DNA of 64,000 nucleotides from Scomber scombrus (Eukaryota > Chordata > Actinopteri > Scombriformes > Scombridae): assembly GCF_963691925.1 (NCBI RefSeq), contig NC_084987.1, positions 22,172,023-22,236,022 of the forward strand, written 5' to 3'. Under the pieces are notes generated by a model. That model was not told the DNA's origin. It searched no databases and was given only the letters and a program-made list of their open reading frames with translations. Of the stretch, positions 12,300-27,955 are shown in pieces (within the stretch, counting starts at the first letter, position 1; the number at the start of each line of letters is the position of its first letter). Position numbers and translations under genes: made by a program.

Positions 12300-14130
12300 A
12301 CTCCTCAGAACGGATGATAATATTCTGAGAAATGTTTACCCACTGTGATATCGCTCAGGTCTGATAAGTGAGCCGATGTCCACTTCAGGGCCACTTTATT
12401 GTCATTAGTGAGCCGCCGCCGCTGCCGCCACTGCGACCATAACCCCTCCCCCTTCCTCCATGGCAACACAGACAGACAAACAGGAAGCAGCTGTTGCCAG
12501 GGAAACAGCCAGAATGTCTGCAGTGTTACACAGTGTGGCAGAGAGTGTGAGTGAGGTAAGAAAAGAGAGAGAAATGCGGAGGGAAAGGATTGCTGGGGTG
12601 GTGGAGTCTAATTAGACTGTGACAAAGGATAAAAAGGGATCTTTCCAGCTTCCAGCATGCACTGACAGAGTGAGAAAATGTGCGTGCATGTGTATATATA
12701 TACTTTCATTTGCGCAACTGTACCTGCATCTGAGCCTGGGAATAGGCTGACTGACGCACGGGATGACAGACAAGCTTTGGAGTCCTGGCAACCCGGCTAT
12801 TTCTCTCTCCCGTTGCCCTCCTCTCCCTCTCCTCATCTTCCTCCTCCTCCTCACACACCCCCACACCTCCTTCTCATCTCTCATCCCTCTGTCTCCTCTC
12901 TGCCATCTCTTCTCCACGTCTGTCTTCTCCCTTGGCATAAAGTGACTGCATATGGATCGTCACATAATCCGATTCTGTCACTGAGAATAGCAGCGCCTCC
13001 GTGGGCCTCTCATTTCCTCCAGAATGTGAATTTGGATTGCTTATCCATATAAATTAACAGGATGAACCCAGAATCATCACATTAGTATTCACGGTGCTAT
13101 TGCGAAGGCACACTATGGGAATTAGTTTCAGGCTGACACGGCTCTCACCTGTGAAATGGTGTTACGAAGTGGATAGTCTGGTTTTTGGATCAACATTAAA
13201 GAACTGGATCGCTCCTCTGGGTCTTTACTCAGCGGTGACATACAATGCAAACCCCTTCAAGCTTATTTTAAGGCCACCTGACTTTGATCTTGTGCCGAGA
13301 AAACAAACAGGAATCTATCAAGAGCTACCCACTTTAAAGCTTTTCACGGTTGAGTATACACACGCAAACACACACGCTCGCAGACAACAAAGAATAGATG
13401 TGTGGAATCTGATAGCACTGAATGGCATGTCGCACACAATACATCATTTATCATCTGGTCTTCATGTCACCAGATCTCATATCACCTACAGTTATTTAAC
13501 TGTATCATTGTTTCACGAAAGACTAACGGTTATACTTCAGTAAGATGCATTGGATTTCTTACCCCTAAGGAGCAGAACACAGTGCAGTGTTTCCAAGAAA
13601 TCTGGCCCAGAGCTTTTTGATTTTTCCCTTGTTTTGTCAAATATTTTTCCTGCCTTTGTACTTTTCCATATTTCCCTCGAACTGTAACTGACCATTCTCT
13701 CATTTTCGCTTTTCTTTCCTTGTCAGAGCCCTAAAGCTTTCACAATGGATTTACAAGAAAGGACCTGAAAGCAACTCCTCCTGTGGCAGGATGCCGAGTC
13801 CACTACACTCTCACTGCGCCCTGAGCAAATGCAGTTACTGTGCACTCTAAGGCACAAGCAGTTATGTGGGAATAGATTTAAATAGTAGAGGATTATTTAC
13901 ACAGGATTTGGACAAGATAAATGAATCACCTGACATTATATTGCAACCAGCCAACTCAAACTATGAGGGTCTGATAAAGAGAAAGGGTTTGTGAGGCTTT
14001 ATTTGGGCACACTAATGATTTGAGTTAACTTGCCAATGCTCACAATCACAAAGGTGTACTATTTACAATGTTCCTGCTTTTTAGTTTAGCTACATATACA
14101 AAGCACAGATATCATTAGTTTTGGTAGGTC
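12300..14130. other. Non-coding stretch with a CNE-like segment
   Basis: There is a GCC-rich patch at 12,412-12,440 and a pyrimidine-rich patch at 12,800-12,930. The segment at about 12,940-13,085 is complex and looks non-repetitive ('gcatatggatcgtcacataatcc', 'ttgcttatccatataaattaac'), so it could be a conserved regulatory element. Open frames here show no recognisable domain. Confidence 0.35.
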
Positions 14131-14139
14131 ATTTTTAGT

Positions 14140-14440
14140 TGGTCAGAAACTATTGACCAAATTGAAGTTTTGACAGGAGAGTGCCACCAGATTGAAAGTC
14201 AGGGGATCTCCGAGGTTATCACACTTCATCTTGAGGGGAAGTTTAAGGGCAATCCATTTGAGAAATTTCACTTAAAAACAAAAATGTCAACCTGCTGGTG
14301 GCACTGTAGGAAAAGTGGGGGGATCATCAAAGTAATTAGAGTTAATCATCTGGTGACCACCAATGTCTACAAAATGTTATGGTCATTTCCTCTACAAATA
14401 TTTTAGTCTGGACCAAAGTGGTGACCGGCCGACATTCCAA
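14140..14440 (-). repeat. Teleost interspersed repeat (reverse orientation)
   Basis: The text 'cctgctggtggcactgtagg', 'gggggatcatcaaagtaatta', 'catctggtgaccaccaatgtc' and 'agtctggaccaaagtggtgac' follows the fixed word order of a common percomorph repeat. It is the reverse complement orientation of the block at 4,075-4,480. No coding content. Confidence 0.65.
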
Positions 14441-14825
14441 TCCTTTGAACTATGCACCAAGGCCTTTTTGACACACCTCAACAAAAAGGTAATAACCTTA
14501 ACAAGGGCAGCATTATAACATGTGACAGTTCATATTATTCGGTTTAACCTCTGTAGACTTCATTAAGTTTTCTGTATAGTTTTCAGTTTGTGGTGTTCTG
14601 TTAATGCAACAGAGCCTACAGCAGTGTTATGATTATCTGGAATAATTTTCCTTTCCAAGACGCTGCCTGACTTGACACATACACAAGGAGTTTTCAGAAG
14701 TCGAGTCATCAACTTTAAGTTGTACGTCAATGAATGATGTTGCTCAATCATTTCACAAACCACAAACCAAGGAAGTTGTGACCTCACCAGCATTCAGGTT
14801 TGTGCATATTAACACAGGAAGAGAG

Positions 14826-14857
14826 CCGTCTTCTAAACTGCATAGTTTAGAAGACGG
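14826..14857. repeat. Perfect 14-bp inverted repeat (hairpin)
   Basis: The arms CCGTCTTCTAAACT (14826-14839) and AGTTTAGAAGACGG (14844-14857) are exact reverse complements around a 4-base loop, GCAT. The flanks do not extend the pairing. It is not a dinucleotide palindrome. Its function is unknown. Confidence 0.9.
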
Positions 14858-14859
14858 TG

Positions 14860-17540
14860 GCAATTTCCATAAAGAAATAAGAGCGATGAAGAAATAATAT
14901 AAAAGAAAGGCCTCTTGTTAGTCATGAGGCTGCTGCTAGTGTTTTTTCCATTAGAAGAAGTTGGCTTAGAACATGTAGTCATAAAGTTTACAGTTAGTTT
15001 TTACTTGTTTTGCTCCTTTTCTTGATCAGACTTTCAAAACTTGTATTGATTCACCTAAAAAGCTAGACATTCAGCTTAGTGTGAATTTATCCTTTCAATG
15101 TATTTCATAAATAAATGATACATACAAGTGTCAGATAGTTTACACAATATGTGGGAGTGCACACATAACCTTGCGTCATAATTCCTTTTTACCACAATCC
15201 TAAAACAAACTTGATTACAAGAAAACAGTAATGACATAAAATGATCTTAGCACGCACACCATCCAATGCTGCATCCCACACCTCCCCTGCACGTAATGGT
15301 CATGGGTGGATCTGACCATAAAAAACGTATTTTTGGCTAAATCCCATGACTAAATAAGCTAAAAATGACACCAAAAGGAAGTGATATCTCTCTATTTTGA
15401 GCACTAACGTCAGTATCAAGAGTTCACCCATGACATGAGGTAGATGTCATGTAATGCTCTTCGACCTTCTTATGAGGGAGCACATCCTGAGTCCTTCTTC
15501 AAGTACAGTAGCTGAAAACGTTATAAAGGCATGCTTTTTATTGCGTCACCTAGGTCTGCTAGCTTTGCCTGACCACACATTCATGCCGCCACTACGCTTT
15601 ATTTCCACTAGTCCCTCTTTCTGCAAAACTGGAAATCCCAAATCCTCACACAGTCCTTGTCTCTACTAACTCCAGTGTTCATTCAGTGTGCTGCCTCTGT
15701 GGTTTGCTTAGTGTGTTCATAAAACTGATATCCAATGTCGTCAAATGTCATCAAAAAATATCTGATTTTCTGAAATCAAGCGTTGCTTTCCAGAAACTAC
15801 CTCTCAACTCTGGGAAATCAGAGGTCAGAGTTTCACACAAAAACTCCAGTCAGTCCCTCCTGATTTTAATCATTACTGCAAAATGAATGATCTCAAGCAC
15901 ATTTCAAGTATCTGTAACAGCGTACACCTGACATGAACTGAAATCAGCAGCTTTAAATGGCCTCAATAATCGTGGAAACCTGTGATAAGCTTTGTCCACA
16001 CAAGTTTGTTTTTTAAAATCTAGCTACAACTTGTCATACAGCTACCATTATAACTTTATAAATTATCTTTGTTTTCAATCTGTGAGGTGCCTTAAAAGCA
16101 GGACTATTCTTGCCAGCCCTGTCACACCAGGTGAAAACCCCTCTGCCTTTCTCTTTCTCTTTCTGTGTGCGTGTGTTCTCTGACCGAGGCTGCTTTCCCC
16201 TTTTTGACCCGGGGGGGACCACACCGGTGTCAGACCACCGGAGTGACGATGTCAGACCACCAGAGATGTTGGAGGGGAAAAGAAAGAGATGAAAAGCATG
16301 TAAAAAGAGGTGAGCAGGGCGAGGCACTTGATGATGAGTGTAACTGACACAACCAGCCGTGCAGAGAGCGGTTCAGTAATTTCGGAGTGAGCATGTGAGA
16401 TCTAGATACAGGCACAGGGACAGACCCAAGTTTTCATGTTGTACATCACTTAATAGTGCTTCTCGCTAGACTCCTTAACCACAAGACAGAGAAGATATAG
16501 GTTCTCATCCCTCCTATGACTGCAGATAGAGTTATAGATAGTGCTAAATACATCATATCCACTACATATATAGGGCTAATGGTTCACCATAAATTTGAAG
16601 TGGTTAACCAAGCTGACATACGGTAGGAGTTTGAGCCAAGATGGTGATGAAGACAGCACTCTAAAATTAATGTACTGTTTGTGTGTGTTGTTGTGGTTAT
16701 ATATATATAAAGGACAGACGAGAAATCCCCCATAGAGTAGGACGCCCAGAGGACAAGCGTTAGGGGAAGTAACAGTTTCTGCCTCACATGGTTGTCAATC
16801 ACTGAACGTCAGCGCCCTGGATACCAAATGCTGCCATCACTCAAAACAAAACTATTAATATGCATATCCATATCTTGTGTGTACATGTGAATCACTCTGT
16901 TTTTCTATCTGTAAATAACATATATCAGTATGTTACACACATTATTGGTATATGCGATAATGTGTCTGGGTCTTTGAGTGAGTCGCATGATCTCCATCCT
17001 TGTGATTCACATGGATGAGTCACAGGTGAAAACCCAGAGTAGAAGTGTGCCCCCTTCTCAGTGGAGGGACCTATCCATGGACTTTCTGAACAGGATATAG
17101 GAGAGTTGGACTCGCTCATGTGGAATCTGTCTTCTTTCTGTTTATGGCAAACTGGTCTCACTTCCTCTGCTAGGCAATCACCTGAAACTTGAAGATAGAG
17201 TTGTTATTTTACCTATGGAATAATTTCAGATTAGGACAAAGGGGATTATAAGCAGAGGATGTGCCAATCAACACTTTTCTAAATCATATCATAACTAGGC
17301 CTGTCAAACTTTGGATATCTGGCAAAACTGTGTGCATGAAGCCCTAAAAAGAGTGATACTTGGTATCTCAAAAGAGTGGTGTCTTTCTTGTTAGCTAAAC
17401 TTACTACCTACAGTAGTGTTGCTTCTAAAGGCAGTGAATATGTTATAACATTATTTTCAGGGGTTACATGTTAATACTACATTACAAAAATTCCTAGTTG
17501 GGACTGACACAACCACTGTAAGACAAAATGCTTCTATGTC
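14860..17540. other. Non-coding stretch
   Basis: No exon or named repeat recognised. Sequence is AT-rich with short CT-rich patches, for example around 16,140-16,165. Confidence 0.5.
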
Positions 17541-17559
17541 AGAGTTTGGAGCAACGATA

Positions 17560-18260
17560 GCGGCTCTGTTTAGTTCTTTATTTGATTTGGGGAAGTTTAA
17601 CACTCAAGTAACTGCCAACTGCCAGCTTAAATTGCATTAGTTAGCGTTAAATTTGTCAACGGTTATTCCTCATCCTCAAAACCATATACAAGTAAAGCAT
17701 ACTGTTTGAAAATCTGAAAACTAAAGTATTGCTAAAGCAGAAAAGCAGTTTTGTAGTAAGAATCCAATGTTAGAACATATAACACTTTAATGAAATGTAT
17801 ATTTTTCACTTTATGCAGTACTGTAATACCAAGGCTTAAAGCGTCATCCTAAAATACACAAACAATGCTGCTTATTTATGTCCATGCCTCCTACATGGGT
17901 CATTAGCTTGTAAGCATACTAACTTTTTGACTGGGACACGTAGCCTAATTTTGTTAGCATAATATCATGTATGCAGCCATCATGTATATGTATATTTAAT
18001 ATTCCTATTGCATTCTTCTTGTATTAAAACAAGTCATACAACTTTAAAAAGTCGGCTGAGGATGCAGTTTTAGCCAACTCATGGGGGTGTTAGCGTCACT
18101 GTTAGTTTATGCTAGCTAGCTACAGCTGATAAAATCTCATCATTTCATTTGACAAAATCTATGCTAGTTTGCTATAAATTAGGAGCCTGCTTTTGTTAAC
18201 CTTTGTGTGAAATCTCAGCCCCAGTATTTTAAAAGTTACTACAAATTTTGTAGTGGCAGT
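17560..18260 (+). repeat. Diverged interspersed repeat, copy B
   Basis: Same landmark order as copy A at 11,540-12,270: 'gatttggggaagttta' (17,584), 'agcatactgtttgaa' (17,694), 'tacacaaacaatgctg' (17,857) and 'tatgctagctagctacagctga' (18,108). The two copies are in the same orientation and heavily diverged between the landmarks. Confidence 0.6.
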
Positions 18261-18410
18261 CAATATGTGCCACCTTTATAATCCGTTGTCAGGGAGACAG
18301 GTGTAGTGACTGTAACTAAGGGAGGGCAGGGCTTGGTGAACAATTGTACCTGTGTTTGGAACACTTCCCTCTTTAAGATTATTCCATAAGTAGAGTCAGG
18401 GTGTGTTTCT

Positions 18411-19383
<973 letters not shown>

Positions 19384-19724
19384 TTTGTGCGTGTGTGTGT
19401 GTTAATGGGACTGTGGACTAGCTGTTTTAGTAGGAGAGTAAGAAAGATATTTTAAGTATTTTCCACCAGAATAAATTCCATTTTTCACTTTCAGTGTGTG
19501 GTGTGTTTTAGATTAGATTTGTGTTTAATGGGGATTTTCATGTTTGTTTTTTTTACATCGGTAAAGTCTATACGCTGGAAGCAGAGGTAGACCGAAGGTT
19601 ACCATGCAAGCAGTTGTTATGAATACAATGTGTGTTTATGATTGATGATGGACAAACGCCTCACGACACCAACTGGCACATCTACAAATGGAGCTTGACA
19701 GGTGACACAGAGCCTATACGGCAG

Positions 19725-19800
19725 CAGTAAACAAACAGTGGCCCGTGGGCCAAATCTGGCCCTGCAGCGAAAATATTTGGGCCCCTGATGAAAGTTTTGA
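19725..19800. mobile_element. Possible hAT-type remnant
   Basis: The words 'cagtggcccgtgggccaaat' and 'ctggccctgcagc' match the style of hAT/Charlie-like DNA transposon sequence ('gggccaaatctggcccgcc'). Only a short diverged piece is visible and no transposase remnant is seen. Confidence 0.3.
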
Positions 19801-21708
<1,908 letters not shown>

Positions 21709-21709
21709 G

Positions 21710-24700
21710 TCTCAGACATTCATCTTCTTGACAAGCTGCAGGGTCAGAGCCTGGGTTAATGTTTGTCTGTGGGATTGTTTCATACCTCTCTGTGGGGGCC
21801 AATCCGGCAAACGGCTCTAATTATATGAGGTGGACGTTTGAAAGTTTATTGGCAGTGCGGGGGAGGGAATGAATAGATGGGGCACTGGCTTGTGAAACAG
21901 ATAAGGCTTTGTTCTGCATCATAACCAGGCATTTTATATCAGTGATTTATACTGATGAGGTTGGGATTCTTGCCAAATGAATTCACTGTTAATCTAAAAG
22001 AGATTAGGGGACCAATTGAAATGAGCTGCTTTCCTTAAAGAGATTTGAACCAACCACACTGTTTTAAACCACTTGAAGGATTTCATAAGCTGTTTTGTTT
22101 GGCTTGTGGACTATTTGAATTGAAATTACAGAAGGTCTCATGGCACAGCCAAACCATTTACAAAGCAGCTCGGATGTGATTGTGTTTAACCTGCATGGAA
22201 CCAGTCTGAATGTTGTGTGTAAGGGGGGGACACACAATAAAAGAAACACCTCCGCAATGTAATTTAATCTAAGGAAATAATAGCATGTTTCAGGTATCAT
22301 CATATAACTGTAAGTGTGGAGCATCAGTCATGTGACCATCATCATAACCTCTGTCTCTGTTCAAATCTGTGGTGTCAGATGTGAATGGACCTTTGACCTA
22401 CAACCAGTTTAGGTTTGATGTTAACAGCTGATTTTGGCCCGTTTCAGTCAGTGTAGCATGTGATGTCATAATGATGTCATACATCACACAGGTCTTTCTC
22501 TCAGCTGGGGTGCCGCCCGTGGGGTGTACAAGCAGAGTACTTAAATTGTGGACAGATTTGTGGTAAGAGCTGCCTTGTAATGTTTAATTAATTAGATTTT
22601 ATCTATCAGTCATGGAGCAGCTCCACTGGGATCAGCATTATTCACTGTCAGTTCACCACCGCAAACCCAACAAAATCACCACTCAGTTGAAGACAGCCTT
22701 CAGAAAACATCATTAGTTTGAGAGAACTAATACAGGACAATGCACAAGGGAGTGTCATAGTTTATAAGTGCTTATGTTACTGAGTCTATATACAGTCTAT
22801 GGTCTATACCTTTTATGTCTTGTATGAATTTCTTTCTGACAGTGGTCGGAGCATTAGTGATATTAATCAACTACGTTTCTTTTGAAGTTTACAGGTATTG
22901 GCATTTTGCTTGTGAAATTATTGAGCTCCAAAATGTAAAAATATAAAATAAATAGGTTATAAAATAAAGAAAATCACATAAAATATTGCAAAAAATATGT
23001 AAATGATAATTTGTGAAATAAGAGCTAAAGCATAGATCTAACCCCTGTGTTGCTTGTCCAGGTATGTTTGTCTGTAGTACACATCCAATAGTAAAACATA
23101 TTAATTTAATTTATTTAATCATTCTTATTTTCATATTAACATTTGAAACCATTTAAATAGAAATTTAAATCCCAAAATTTATTTTATATCACTTTTCATT
23201 ATATGTCACTTTATATTTCATTTTTCTCCCTCTTCTTTCAGCCAACAACATGACCCCTGCATCTCTTAAGCAAACAAGCTCAACAACTGCTATTAGCTAG
23301 CTAGCTCTTGTTAGAGAATCAACAATGTCATAATGAGTCTGAATCAACTGGCTGACGATGCAAATCACCACAGGACACAGACTCATAATTAAACTCTCCT
23401 TTTACTCTGCCCAACAAGGTTGCACATGCCGCCCATACTTAGCTGGCAAGGAAGGGTTGCAAGGTTGGATTATTACTCAGCAAGTGAGGTATACCTTTTA
23501 ATAGCAGCATTTTGAAATTAAGATTTCTATTATAAGATTTTTAAAAAGAACATTCGGAAATATAATATATAAAATGGCATTTTTAAAATATAAATATATT
23601 TCAAAAACCCAGTTTAAAACGTGATTATTGTAAAAAAATATGAGCGATGAAGTAACATAAAAAAGTATGTTTTATTATTATGTTTTATAATTTGGTTTGG
23701 TTTATTTTTATATTTTACACAATTTATTCTTATGGTCATTTATTCCATAATGTTTTTGTTTAATAATATTGACCTGTTCGAGACTCCATATATCACACAG
23801 GTCTTTCTCTCAGCAGGAAGACCCATAAAGCCAAATTTAAAACTGTAAACTAACTAATTTATATGAATAATTAAGATCCATTATTTGTATAAGAATATTA
23901 TGGCTTCTCTTTGCATTATAAAATGAAATAAATCATGAGGGTTCATTGATGAGTGAAAGTCAGGTATCGATTGGCCAATCAGAGAGTTTTTTTCTTACAT
24001 TAATGTTGCACTCTTGAACTCATGTTTGTAGCACCTGAAAATTTCAGTAAGGACAATGAAATCCAGGATTACAGACCAGTCATCCCTCAGATAACAGTAA
24101 GTGCCATGAGCTGGGAGTGGGTGTGAGATCATTCAGCTGTCTGTGGTTAGGGAGAGCTTTGCTGCAGGCACTGCAGTGCTGGGAGGAATTCGGGCTGACC
24201 CTACAACAAGAGTTGAAAGGTCATGGGAGTTATCGTTTCAATAAGGCTCTAATCCTACATGACAGCTCCTTTTTCACACTGAACCCTTATTCATTCTCCT
24301 GTAATTACCTCTCAAACTACAGGTGCTATCGCTCCATCTCTTTGTAGCACTGTGTGACAACTTTCTACCTTTTACTGTGTGTTTACTTTACCGCTCTTGT
24401 GATCACCATTGCCCACTTCAAAGAGTTTTGACTTTTTTGTTCTGAGTGCGACTCAGCTTCTCAATCACCAACTAGGTCTTTGCTAAACGGAGATCAGAGA
24501 AATGACAAGCCCAGCGCAAGTTCACGCTGTCTGATGGATCCTCAAGAAGTGAGACAACATGTGGGGTCAGCAGCTTTCACTGTTTCAGGTCACCGGCCTG
24601 CTGTGTCTCATAGTACGTCAGTCAGCGGAGCGGCCTACATTCATCACTTGTGTGTGAGCTGAGGGGACAGTCAGTGTCCAGATCAGTCACTATAGATGTC

Positions 24701-26970
24701 TGTCTGAATGGATCAGTCTCAGTTGGACAGTCCATACTATTTTGTGCTGACAGTGCTAAAGACAGATGGATGAGCAACAAGTGAACAACAGGCTCGGTGC
24801 GTGCATGCAGACATACATAAATATAGATAGGTAGTACAAGATCAAATTAATTAGACAGCAGTCATGATGGGGATGTGAAACTCACACATAATCATTTTAA
24901 CTGTGGCTATAATTAAAATATGGTATCTGTAGGTTATCGAGCTGCAATTAAATTGAACATTTTTAGCTTTGTATGCAGATGTGTTTGTGTAAAGAAATGT
25001 TTGCACTATGCATGAGAGCCTAATTTGTTGCCCTGCATGCCCAACAGGATGAACGCTGATGCGGATGAGGAAGGACAACGACGGAGCCCCCACCTCCTCC
25101 CTTCTCTCCCCCCCTCTCTCCCAGCAGTGATGAGGTTAACAGTGCAGCTCCTTAGTGGAATTACAGTCAGGCCAGATGCAGGCGTGTTGATTGCGGTGGA
25201 CAGGTCCAGTAAACAGTGTCTGCGTGCTGCTGAGTCAGGTGGAGTGTCACTCCGGGTGAAGGGCCGCGGCTTCACTCACGCCACACTTGTTGACAACCCA
25301 CTCTCTGGCCTCAAAGCCCCAGCTGTATAATTTAAGCTGTTAGGGAAGGGCATCAATTAAGCTTGGTTGGCTACACAACACTGAACGAAGGACTGAAGGC
25401 TTAAGATCGTTTGGGTGTGTATGCTGAGAGTGTGCAGAGCAAAAGAATAGGGAAGTTGTGCAAGGTTGAAGGTGTGGCTGAGTCCTTTTTTTTTTTTTGG
25501 CACGTGTTGACATTATTTAATCTGGTCTCACACCCTGCAAACGGTCAAGAGTGGTGGCTTTTGGGATCATTGCTATTTATGGTCATTAATCCTGACCTTT
25601 CAACTGCAAACTGACGCCCAAAGGCAAAAAAAAAAGAAGCTGACATTCACCACTATCACTACTTTTTCTGCATCATTGACATTGATGGAGTAGTCTGTCT
25701 CATACCAGGATAACAGGCCTTGTGGCAGGCCCGGTCTTGTTAACCACACACCCATCTGGTGTCAATAAATCCTGCCACCACCGGCACAACCAGGCGACCA
25801 GGACCTGTTTAACATGTGACACCGCTGTGGGACACAATATTCTGGTAAAGGGTGTGTGTGGTGTGTATCTGAAAAGACAAACAGGGTGGAGGAACGATAC
25901 ACCTGGCTTGTGCTGCTGAGGTGGAGTTCGGTGTGTGCGCTGCTATTGTTACAGTTGATCGTGGGTGTATGAGGTGTGTTTGCTGGTTTGTGAACATGTG
26001 CTGGGAGGAGCAGGCTTAAGTACTATGCCACGAACCTGTTATTAGTTCTGCATGGTAATTATTGCATTCACAACCACTAAATAACACCATATTCACTCCT
26101 TTTAGCCACACTTCAAGAGGTAATATTTGCAGATATTATACAGTACCTGCAGTTGATGACAGCAATATAATCTGCCTGATCTGGGCCTGATTCACAGAAG
26201 TGTTTAACTTCATATCAGATTAGTGATCAGTTACCACTCTATGTTTAAAGAAATTAGTTTAAGTCCAGTAAGTGACAAAGTAAATAGCATTTATTTTGTA
26301 AAATATCCACAACCAGTCAATATTTGTGTTTTATGCATATGATTTATCCTAGAATTACAACTAATCTGCGTAGAAATCCAGAGTCTTAGATAGTTTTAAA
26401 AAGTAGCCACAGCATTCAAATCATTATTTATTTTTCAATATAGCCAGCTTTGCTCATCATACTGTAATCATGTTGTGTGTAGCAGACACTGTGCTTGGTG
26501 CTTCCGGGCAGGTCAATCCTCTCTGCATACTGTGAGCCCGTGTCAGCTGGAGAGCCAAGTCCACAGTAGCATCCTCCCGAGTCCCAATGTCTCATAGAAT
26601 ACACTTCAATACTGCTATTTATAGATGCAGTGCAAAACACACAACTACCCCACTAGCACTGTCTTTTGTCTTTCATAAAGTTCAAGTTGCTGAGAGCTTT
26701 TAATATGTGAAGGAGTTCATATCATCTTTCAACAGTGTTTGGCTTACGCTCCTTTTTTATATTGTTTTTATATATCGCGAGCTTGCAAAACAATGGAGCC
26801 GTGTCTCACGTTGCCCATAGGAGCCCTGCACCTGATACGCTCAAGGGGATTGGCCCTATAATTACAAGGACACATGGAGGGACTCTCCCTAAGAGTAGGC
26901 ACTTGTTACCAGACCACTGTGACTCACTCGCGCTACCCATGTGTTGTCTGTTTGTGTGTGTGTGTGCGTG
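21710..26970. other. Non-coding stretch
   Basis: No exon is recognised. AT-rich sequence at 22,850-23,960 has many AAATA/TTTAAA words. A 23-base word occurs identically at 22,483-22,505 and 23,792-23,814. GC-richer, non-repetitive segments at about 25,100-25,340 and 26,790-26,940 are candidate conserved elements only on compositional grounds. Confidence 0.45.
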
Positions 26971-27236
26971 TGTGCTAGACAGAGAGAGAGAGAGATAGAG
27001 AGAGGGAGAGGCATTGAAACAGAAAGTGAGACACACAGAGGGACTTATTAAAAACACAAACAAGAGGTAAAGGAAAACTGAGCCGTACAGTGAGAGTATA
27101 AAGCGAGCAGAGCACACTCAAATGACAATGATCAGTTGTCAACCTCCTCTTCCTCCGCCTGCTGTGCCATAACCTCTGGTTTGATGTTACAGAGAGTCAA
27201 GCCTGAAAAGAGCAGAGTTGGGTTTGACTGCTACAG

Positions 27237-27262
27237 CTGCTCCTGCTGCTGCTGCTGCTGCT
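27237..27262. repeat. (CTG)n trinucleotide repeat
   Basis: About eight CTG units with one CTC interruption, outside any recognised gene. Confidence 0.85.
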
Positions 27263-27839
27263 ACCATGAGTCATATTAAGATTTAGATCAATAAGTATGA
27301 GGGTTGTTTAGTGCCTATTATATAACATGAGTAAAAGTTTACTGTTTTTAAGGGGCACAGACAGTCACTGAGTCACCAGAGAAGAGCTGAACTATAGTCT
27401 CATGTGTTGGAGAAATACATGTATTCAGCACATGCTTCAATTTAACTGAGATTCAACACTGGTTCTACTGCTTATAAAGGCAGACACCTTTTCTATGGGT
27501 CAACCAGTTTGTATTTGTGTAAATGTATTTCAAAATGACCACTCCCTGCCTGGTTGCAGAGAGGTGAGGTTTATTACTGGCTACCTGCAATTACACCAAA
27601 GACAAAAATCTGTTGTTCGACAGCGAGGGAGGAGACTTACAGACGTACAGACCTCTGTTTTACATGTCCTGACAGCTTGCACCTATGTGTGACCTCATGT
27701 CTAGAAAGGGGGATTCTGATCAGACTCCTGGTTGGGGTTTTTTTTTTCCTCTCTCTTTTGCAATCCCACGCCCTCTCTTTTATTCCTGGCCTGTCCATCA
27801 CCGTTCCGTGGTTTAGCTGTTTTCTTTTCCCCATAACAC

Positions 27840-27955
27840 CTGGGAAAGCTGCAGGGGAAATAAACCGCTGCCAGCATTCCAACACATTCCAGCTCCAAAT
27901 GCCTGGGCACAGCCGCACATCGTTGGCATTCCTTCATTTAAAGGTGCAGCGTTGC
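27840..27955. promoter_or_regulatory. Candidate regulatory block with three CATTCC (TEAD-type) sites
   Basis: CATTCC occurs at 27,875-27,880, 27,885-27,890 and 27,927-27,932, the first two as a direct repeat with a 4-base spacer. CATTCC is the core M-CAT word bound by TEAD factors. The surrounding block is non-repetitive. Function is inferred from the motif cluster alone. Confidence 0.3.

Noticed and set aside
13094..13543. 149-codon plus-strand frame
   Set aside because: No recognisable domain, no splice or promoter context, and no second exon. Judged a chance frame.
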